The notes below the pieces were generated by a model, which did no database searches, had not been told where the DNA came from, and saw only the letters and a program-made list of their open reading frames with translations. 15,656 bases of DNA from UBA8752 sp965659115. GTDB lineage: Bacteria; Bacteroidota; Bacteroidia; Flavobacteriales_D; Sanyastnellaceae. Position numbers and translations under genes: made by a program. Positions 1 through 5,882 of this stretch are shown here, piece after piece. The DNA is taken from assembly GCA_965659115.1 (NCBI GenBank), contig CBFHUP010000057.1, forward strand, positions 1 to 15,656, written 5' to 3'. Positions within the stretch are counted from its first letter, which is position 1. The number at the start of each line of letters is the position of its first letter.

Positions 1-1960
1 TGATGCTTCGGGCTGGAACCCCCTGTGAAATCAGGTATTCTCGAACGGACTGGGCGCGTGAATCACTGAGGTTCAGGTTGTCGGAGTCGCTGCCTACATC
101 GTCGGTGTGCCCTCCGATTTCTACGGCGAGCTCAGTCTCTGAGAGGTATTCTGCAAAAAGATCCAACAAGAGCAAACTGGCCCGTCCTATTTGGGCAGAA
201 CCTGAGGCATAATGGATGTCCTCAATCTCAAACGCAGCGTTTGCTTCGTTGACCGAACGAATGGTCAGGTCGGTGGTCACCAGAGCAGGCTCCTTTTCAT
301 CTTGGTCCACCACCAGCCCTGCACTGAAGGCTGCACCTTCTGCTTTGGCTACCATGATCACGTCTTCTCGGGTGGAGAGGTCTACGACAGCTGCAAATGC
401 GCCATCGTCACCAAGTTCAATCGCTTGAGCCCGTCGGCTTTGGGCGTAACGCAGCTCCAGGCTGATGGGCGTTTCGGACAGTTCATCGCTGACATCGAGG
501 TTGCCTTTCACAACGACCGATGCCCGGGCCCTCAGGGGTTCGGGCAGGGTCCAAGTCATGATGTCCAGGCCACTGGTCCCTGGGCGTCGGCTCGAGAAAT
601 AGGCAGTTTTTCCATCGGCAGAAGTCACCAACCCGTGTTCGTCTCCAGAGGTGTTGAGTGGGATGCCCACGTTGACCGGCTTGGACCACGCGTCCGCTTG
701 GGTGGGCCGCGCAGTGCTGTCCAAACGGCTCACCCAAATGTCATAACCGCCTCCACCGGGTGTGCGGTTGGATGCAAAATACAAGGTGTGCCCATCGGGG
801 TGGAGGTAGGGCGCCTTGTCGCTGAAAGCCGTATTGATGGGGGCTGGCAACGGTGATGCTGGTCCCCAGTTCCCATTGTCTTGAAGGGAGCTTGCCATGA
901 TGTCGATGGTGGGATTGCCTTGAGAATCTGTGGTGGTTCCCGGGCGCACCGCAGCAAAATACAGCCACTGTCCATCTGGACTTACGGCAGGTTGTGACTC
1001 CCACCCGTCGGGTGTATTCAAGGCGTCCAGAGGTTCAGGTTCGCTCCACAGGTATACGGTTTCATCCCCGGTGTCCTCCAACAATGCGTATCGCGCAGAG
1101 AACAGGTCTATGTTTTCTGGATGGCCTGGAACAGGTGTTTTGACTGCGAGGAACAGCGATCGGTTGTCGACAGATATGGAGGCCCCTCCATAACCTGACG
1201 TGCGGTTGAACGGTTCCTCCATGGCCTCGCCATTGTCAAAGGAGACAGAAGGCCCTGTGCGCCTTGCCCATGTAAACTTTTCGAAAGGCTTGCTCACCAA
1301 ATCACCTTTGGCCTTGCGCTCTCCAGCACGGGTAAAAAACAGCAGGGTTCCATCGGCGGAGAGGGCCGGGAGGTATTCCTGATCGCCGGTAGCGACGGCC
1401 TCCAATACCCGAGGAGGTGGGCTGTCAGCATGGGCATTGAACTCCACAAGGAATTGGATTTCCGGCAGGTTTTTCTCAACGTCTTTAAGCCGACGCAAGG
1501 CCCTTGGAGACAATGGCTTTCCTGTGAAATATTCCCATCGAATAAAACGGTCAAACCACTCCAACGCAGAGGCGTATTCTCCTTCGGCGTAAGCGATGCT
1601 TCCCAAGGTGTAAGGAACTTCTGCATCATAATTCGGGCAGGCATCGTGGACGTTGTTCAGCAGCGTCCGGGCTGTTCCAAACCCGTTGCCTTGACGCCGG
1701 CTTTGGCTGAACAAGAGCAGGCCCAATTCAAAACGCGCTGAAATGGCCTCTTCCTGTTCATCGATGGCGTCTTCGAGGTATCCCCGTCTCTTGTCGGCAT
1801 CGTACTTCCTCTTGTCCCGGCCTTTTTCTATGAGTTTGATCGTTTTGGCATCCAATTCAGGGGCACAGGGGTCGTCATCCTGAGCCAGCGTAGCAAACGA
1901 GAATGCGGCACAAAAACATGCGGCCAGCATGACACTGGCCAGTCGGCAAGTTTGGATCAT
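1..1960 (-). CDS. TPR / PD40 beta-propeller / OmpA-family protein, PorE-like, C-terminus cut by window edge
   Basis: This is a predicted periplasmic or outer-membrane-associated protein that should bind peptidoglycan through its OmpA_C domain. The 653 residues present show a signal peptide (about 1-26, hydrophobic run ending in ATLA before QDDD), a TPR-like helical region (about 70-150), five PD40/WD40-like blades with SADG/SPDG/HPDG turns followed by LYF-type strands (about 195, 258, 322, 386, 446), a beta-sandwich-like stretch (about 480-560) and the start of an OmpA_C domain from about 577. In that domain GGHTDDVGS (616-624) and LSDSRAQSV (631-639) carry the Asp and Arg that bind diaminopimelate in this family. 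The same domain order is known for the type IX secretion component PorE, but Bacteroidota carry many paralogues, so the role is inferred. An LAAC lipobox-like motif (12-15) lies inside a longer hydrophobic run; cleavage by signal peptidase I looks more likely. The start ATG overlaps the stop of the upstream symporter gene (ATGA). Roughly 20-50 residues appear to be missing beyond base 1. Confidence 0.85.
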   Translation of the reverse strand, partial: MIQTCRLASVMLAACFCAAFSFATLAQDDDPCAPELDAKTIKLIEKGRDKRKYDADKRRGYLEDAIDEQEEAISARFELGLLLFSQSRRQGNGFGTARTLLNNVHDACPNYDAEVPYTLGSIAYAEGEYASALEWFDRFIRWEYFTGKPLSPRALRRLKDVEKNLPEIQFLVEFNAHADSPPPRVLEAVATGDQEYLPALSADGTLLFFTRAGERKAKGDLVSKPFEKFTWARRTGPSVSFDNGEAMEEPFNRTSGYGGASISVDNRSLFLAVKTPVPGHPENIDLFSARYALLEDTGDETVYLWSEPEPLDALNTPDGWESQPAVSPDGQWLYFAAVRPGTTTDSQGNPTIDIMASSLQDNGNWGPASPLPAPINTAFSDKAPYLHPDGHTLYFASNRTPGGGGYDIWVSRLDSTARPTQADAWSKPVNVGIPLNTSGDEHGLVTSADGKTAYFSSRRPGTSGLDIMTWTLPEPLRARASVVVKGNLDVSDELSETPISLELRYAQSRRAQAIELGDDGAFAAVVDLSTREDVIMVAKAEGAAFSAGLVVDQDEKEPALVTTDLTIRSVNEANAAFEIEDIHYASGSAQIGRASLLLLDLFAEYLSETELAVEIGGHTDDVGSDSDNLNLSDSRAQSVREYLISQGVPARSI

Positions 1961-3363
1961 GCGCTCTGTGTGGGAACTTCGAGTTCGTTTTCGCTGTGCG
2001 CGATGATCGTGGACACGGCGCCATCGCCGGTGACATTGACTACGGTTCTGCACATGTCGAGGATGCGGTCTACCGGGAAAATCAATGCAATCCATGCGGG
2101 ATTGAGTCCCACACTTTCCAAAACGATGATCATCAGAACCAACCCTGCACTGGGCACTGCAGCGGCGCCGATGGAGGCCAGGGTGGCGGTGATGACAATG
2201 ACCGCTTGCTGGGCCAGGCTGAGATCCACCATGTGAAACTGCGCAAGGGAAACAACCGCGACGGCCTGGTAGAGGGACGTTCCGTCCATGTTCACTGTTG
2301 CACCAATGGGCAAGACAAAGCTGGTCGTTCGTTCAGAGACCCCAATTTTGTTGCGCACGCAGTCCATGGTGACGGGCAGTGTAGCTACAGAACTCGAGGT
2401 AGAAAAAGCGGTGATTTGGGCGTCGCGCATTCCTGCCAAAAACGCCTTGTATCCCATAGGCTTGATGAGCATGGACACCAAAGAGGGGTAGAAAATGAAG
2501 ACCATAATGGCCAATCCAATCACCACTACCACGCTGTATTGCAGCAGGTATTCCAACAGTTGACGGAACATTTCAGGATCGCTTCCCGCGGCGTTCACGA
2601 TTTGTCCTGCCATGAGCGCAAAAACAAAAATCGGCATGGCCTTCATCACCACCCACACCATCCGCACGAAGACTTCGTTGAGCGAATCGATGGCCCGCAT
2701 CAACGGTGCAGCTTGTTCTTTGGGCATCCCGACCAAAACGACGCCAAAGAAGACCGCAAAAAAGATGATTTGCAGCATGGACATGTCGGCCAGCGATTTG
2801 AAAATATTGGTCGGAACCACGTCCACCAGCGGCTGCAGCGGACCCGACGACATGGTGCGCTCTGCCTTGTCGAGTTTGTCGACAACCCAGTCGTTCATGG
2901 AAACTTGCTCTTTTGTGATCTGTGCGACCTTGTCAGCGAGGGCAGGGTCGTTGCGCAAGTTGATGTCGTCGAGGACCTGAATGCCATTGGCGTCGCGCCA
3001 CAGTTCGTAACGGATTCGGTTGGATTCAAGCAGGTCTTCTGAGACGCGCGCACCCGGCTGCATGAGGTTGACCAAAAACAGTCCAACGATGACCGCCGTC
3101 ATGGTGGTGAGAACGTAGGTTGTGACGGTTTTGATTCCAAGACGGCCCAACTTGGCAGGGTCGCCGAGGCTCGCAACACCTGACATGATGCTAAACAGAA
3201 CCAGGGGTACTGCTATGAGCTTCAGCACATTAATGAAGATGTCACCAAAGGGCTTGATGAAATCCACGGTAAATTCATTCCATCCAAAAGTGATGGACAT
3301 CCAGGCGTAGATGACACCGACCGCGAGGCCGATGAGAACTTGCCAATGCAGGGCGAGGCGCAT
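1957..3363 (-). CDS. Dicarboxylate/amino acid:cation symporter (SLC1/DAACS family, GltP/GltT-like)
   Basis: This inner-membrane secondary transporter takes up acidic amino acids or dicarboxylates with cations. Its 468 residues carry the family hallmarks: SSSVATLP (323-330, hairpin HP1), NMDGTSLYQ (358-366, TM7) and LDMCRTVVNVTGD (435-447, TM8). D436, R439, T440, N443 and D447 line up with the GltPh residues that contact substrate and sodium. The retained Arg at 439 argues for acidic substrates such as glutamate or aspartate rather than neutral ones. A hydrophilic insert of about 65 residues (about 105-172) lies between TM3 and the PLVDVVPTNIF segment; GltPh is short there. The start MRLALHWQVLIG is typical for the family. 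The gene follows aroC by 49 bases and its stop overlaps the start of the OmpA-family gene, so it probably sits mid-operon. Exact substrate and coupling ion cannot be read from the sequence. Confidence 0.94.
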   Translation of the reverse strand: MRLALHWQVLIGLAVGVIYAWMSITFGWNEFTVDFIKPFGDIFINVLKLIAVPLVLFSIMSGVASLGDPAKLGRLGIKTVTTYVLTTMTAVIVGLFLVNLMQPGARVSEDLLESNRIRYELWRDANGIQVLDDINLRNDPALADKVAQITKEQVSMNDWVVDKLDKAERTMSSGPLQPLVDVVPTNIFKSLADMSMLQIIFFAVFFGVVLVGMPKEQAAPLMRAIDSLNEVFVRMVWVVMKAMPIFVFALMAGQIVNAAGSDPEMFRQLLEYLLQYSVVVVIGLAIMVFIFYPSLVSMLIKPMGYKAFLAGMRDAQITAFSTSSSVATLPVTMDCVRNKIGVSERTTSFVLPIGATVNMDGTSLYQAVAVVSLAQFHMVDLSLAQQAVIVITATLASIGAAAVPSAGLVLMIIVLESVGLNPAWIALIFPVDRILDMCRTVVNVTGDGAVSTIIAHSENELEVPTQSA

Positions 3364-3412
3364 GCGTTTTAAAAGTTGGTGTTGCGTTCCGTTCGAGGAT
3401 GCAAGCTAATGT

Positions 3413-4507
3413 TCAGAGGCGGGCGCTCCGCTGTCGCAAAGCGTGATCGGCCAAGACCAGCAATACCATGGCTTCAACCATAGGCACTGCGCGGGGCAAC
3501 ACACAAGGGTCGTGACGTCCGCGTCCACTCAAGATGACATCTTCACCAGCTTGGTTGACCGTGGCTTGGTCGGTGAGGAGCGTGGCGACGGGCTTGAATC
3601 CTACGCGCAGCACGATGTTTTCGCCATTGCTGATGCCGCCTTGTATGCCTCCACTGTGGTTGGTGGTGGTGCGGATGCTGCCGCTTTTGCCTGTGAAGGT
3701 GTCGTTGTGTTCGGAGCCCTTCATCAAGGTGCCGCTGAATCCGCTGCCCAGCTCGAGGCCTTTGACTGCGGGTAAACTCCAGATGGCTTTTGCAAGGTCA
3801 GCCTGCAGTTTGTCAAATACGGGCTCTCCCCACGTTGGGGGCACGCCTTGGGCCACCACGACTATGCTGCCGCCCACGGTATCTCCAGCTTTTTTGACCT
3901 CAAGGATGCGGGCCTCCATGCGACGGGCAGTTTCGGGATCTGGACATCGAACCGCATGTGCATCCACAGCCTCTGGTGAGAAGAAGGCGGGGGGAGTGGG
4001 CATGGCAATGTCTTGCACGCGCTCCACATAAGCGCTCACAGCGGGAGCAGGGCCCTTGGGATACAGTTGTTCCAGGAACTGTCTGGCGAGGGCCCCTGCA
4101 GCAACGCGGGCTGCGGTTTCTCTGGCACTTGCCCGGCCACCTCCACGGTGATCGCGAAAGCCGTACTTGGCGTCGTACGTGTAGTCCGCATGACTGGGCC
4201 GGTATTGTCCCTCGAGGTGGTTGTAGTCTGCGGGTTTGGCGTCGCCATTGGGAATGGTAAAACCGATGGGGGTGCCGGTGGTGCGGCCTTCGAATACTCC
4301 TGACAGCAAGGTGACGGTGTCGGATTCCTTCCGCGCTGTGGTCAGGTTGGATTGTCCCGGCCTGCGGCGGTCGAGTTCGGCTTGCAGACGATCGGGGTTG
4401 ATTTGGACACCGGCGGGCATGCCATCGAGCACACCGCCAATGGAAGTTCCGTGTGATTCTCCAAAGGTGGTGAGCTTGAACCGCTCTCCGATGGTGTTTC
4501 CGGGCAT
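3413..4507 (-). CDS. aroC: Chorismate synthase
   Basis: AroC converts 5-enolpyruvylshikimate-3-phosphate to chorismate, the last shikimate-pathway step, using reduced FMN in the cytosol. The 364-residue protein has all three family signatures: TTFGESHGTSIGGVLDG (13-29, with His19), HRGGGRASARETAARV (120-135) and GRHDPCVLPRAVPMVEAM (330-347). His106 in RPSHADY matches the second conserved active-site His. The length is normal. The open frame runs 32 codons further upstream, to 4603, but the start at 4507 is preferred because the family begins with (A/P)GNT-G, as MPGNTIGERF does here, and because a TAnnTTTG promoter element lies just before it. It is divergent from hutI across a 79-base gap and is the first gene of a minus-strand run with the symporter and the OmpA-family gene. 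Confidence 0.97.
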   Translation of the reverse strand: MPGNTIGERFKLTTFGESHGTSIGGVLDGMPAGVQINPDRLQAELDRRRPGQSNLTTARKESDTVTLLSGVFEGRTTGTPIGFTIPNGDAKPADYNHLEGQYRPSHADYTYDAKYGFRDHRGGGRASARETAARVAAGALARQFLEQLYPKGPAPAVSAYVERVQDIAMPTPPAFFSPEAVDAHAVRCPDPETARRMEARILEVKKAGDTVGGSIVVVAQGVPPTWGEPVFDKLQADLAKAIWSLPAVKGLELGSGFSGTLMKGSEHNDTFTGKSGSIRTTTNHSGGIQGGISNGENIVLRVGFKPVATLLTDQATVNQAGEDVILSGRGRHDPCVLPRAVPMVEAMVLLVLADHALRQRSARL

Positions 4508-4511
4508 GTTA

Positions 4512-4519
4512 CAAAGGTA
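4512..4519 (-). promoter_or_regulatory. Candidate -7 promoter element (TAnnTTTG) for aroC
   Basis: Read on the minus strand this is TACCTTTG, an exact match to the Bacteroidota -7 consensus TAnnTTTG. It ends four bases before the aroC ATG, so transcription would begin at or almost at the start codon and give a leaderless message. No clear TTG -33 element is seen about 19 bases further upstream, which weakens the call. Confidence 0.5.
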
Positions 4520-4586
4520 CGCGGCGGCTGCTCGCGCAGGATGTGCGACCTTGGGGCTCATGGAAAGTGGATTTGCATCGGGCCGC

Positions 4587-5825
4587 ATGCTCATCAAGGA
4601 CATCGGTCATCTGGTAGGGTTTGGGGCCAGTGCTCCGGGCAAGCTTTCAGGCTCGGAAATGCGACAATTGTCGGTCATTGAGGACGGTTGGTTGGCTTTG
4701 GAAGAAGGGCGCGTCATCGGAGGAGGTCCCATGGCTGAATTCCCAGGAATTGCCGACTGGAACGGATTGGAAGTGGTGGAAGCAGCGGGCCGATGTGTCT
4801 TGCCCGCTTGGGTAGACAGCCATACCCATTTGGTGCATGCCGCCTCTAGAGAAGGTGAGTTTGTTGACCGCATTCGCGGATTGAGTTACCAGGAGATTGC
4901 AGCCAATGGCGGGGGAATATTGAACAGTGCCAAGGCGCTGCAGGCCATGTCCGAAGACGACCTCTTTGCCGTTTCACTGGAGCGCATGGAGCGCATGATG
5001 CGCATGGGAACGGGGGCGATTGAAGTCAAGTCCGGCTATGGATTAGACCTGGAGAGCGAGCTGAAGATGTTGCGGGTGGCCCGCAGGCTGGGCGCCTTGA
5101 ATCGCATTCCGGTCAAGACCACATTTCTGGGGTGCCATGCCGTTCCTGAGGGCTGGAATGGACCAGCAGATTACACGGAGTATATGGTACGGGAGGTGCT
5201 GCCAGCAGTGGTCGATGAGGATTTGGCGGATCACGTCGATATTTTCTGTGAGGAAGGATATTTTGGGCTCGATGAGACGCGCACGTTGTTGGAAGCGGCC
5301 CAGCTCAGGGGATTGCCGGCCAAGGTTCATGTGAATCAATTCAAGGCCAGCGGAGGGGTGGCTTTGTGCGTCGAGTATGGCGCCATGAGTGTGGACCATT
5401 TAGAGGTTTTGCGTGCAGAGGATGTGGCTGAACTCGCCACGGGCACCACCATGCCGGTGGCACTGCCTTTGTGCTCGTTGTTCCTCGACTTGCCATTTAC
5501 CCAAGGCAGAACCCTTGTGGATGCGGGATGCGCTTTGGCGATTGCCACGGACTTTAACCCTGGATCGGCTCCGTCGGGCAACATGCATTTGGCGGCAGCG
5601 CTGGGCAGTGTCCGAATGGGGTTGGAGCCCATTGAAGCCTTGGCTGCGGCCACCACCAATGGTGCGGCAGCCTTGGGATTGGAAGGGCAGGTGGGCGGAT
5701 TGGGTGTTGGCCAAGAAGCGAGTTTGATTTTGACCCGGCCTTTGCGTTCGGTCGAGGAAGCGCTTTATGCCTTTGGGGATCCCCTTCCCGAACGTGTTTT
5801 GTTGCGCGGGCATTGGGTGGATTGA
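4587..5825 (+). CDS. hutI: Imidazolonepropionase
   Basis: HutI hydrolyses 4-imidazolone-5-propanoate to N-formimino-L-glutamate, the third step of histidine breakdown, in the cytosol. The 412-residue protein is a metal-dependent amidohydrolase with the expected ligands: DSHTH (His79, His81), KVHVNQF (His248), SVDHLE (His271) and ATDFNPGS (Asp322). EVKSGYG (146-152) is also characteristic of the family. The open frame extends upstream to 4236, but that part lies antisense to aroC and has no family similarity. The ATG at 4587 gives MLIKDIGHLVG, which resembles Bacteroidota HutI N-termini, and an expected length; an in-frame ATG at 4560 is the alternative. TGGATTTG at 4568-4575 is one mismatch from TAnnTTTG, but the only nearby TTG is too close, so the promoter is uncertain. 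Its pathway partner ftcD lies two genes downstream. hutH and hutU are not in this window. Confidence 0.96.
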   Translation: MLIKDIGHLVGFGASAPGKLSGSEMRQLSVIEDGWLALEEGRVIGGGPMAEFPGIADWNGLEVVEAAGRCVLPAWVDSHTHLVHAASREGEFVDRIRGLSYQEIAANGGGILNSAKALQAMSEDDLFAVSLERMERMMRMGTGAIEVKSGYGLDLESELKMLRVARRLGALNRIPVKTTFLGCHAVPEGWNGPADYTEYMVREVLPAVVDEDLADHVDIFCEEGYFGLDETRTLLEAAQLRGLPAKVHVNQFKASGGVALCVEYGAMSVDHLEVLRAEDVAELATGTTMPVALPLCSLFLDLPFTQGRTLVDAGCALAIATDFNPGSAPSGNMHLAAALGSVRMGLEPIEALAAATTNGAAALGLEGQVGGLGVGQEASLILTRPLRSVEEALYAFGDPLPERVLLRGHWVD

Positions 5826-5882
5826 ACCGTTTGTATCTTACGGAGGTTGATTTTTTGTCGTTCCAGACGAATACAGCTAAAC

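Noticed and set aside
212..856. 214-codon plus-strand open frame near the left edge
   Set aside because: It lies opposite the OmpA-family gene, whose minus-strand frame is open for 653 codons with clear propeller and OmpA_C motifs.
1996..3042. 348-codon plus-strand open frame opposite the symporter gene
   Set aside because: The His- and Asp-rich product has no family similarity, while the minus strand encodes a complete SLC1 transporter.
4236..4586. Upstream extension of the hutI reading frame
   Set aside because: It is antisense to aroC, adds 117 residues not seen in HutI proteins, and the HutI-like N-terminus starts at 4587.
4508..4603. Upstream extension of the aroC reading frame
   Set aside because: Chorismate synthases begin at the GNT-G-FR motif found at 4507; the extra 32 residues are unlike the family and would cover the promoter element and reach past the start of hutI.
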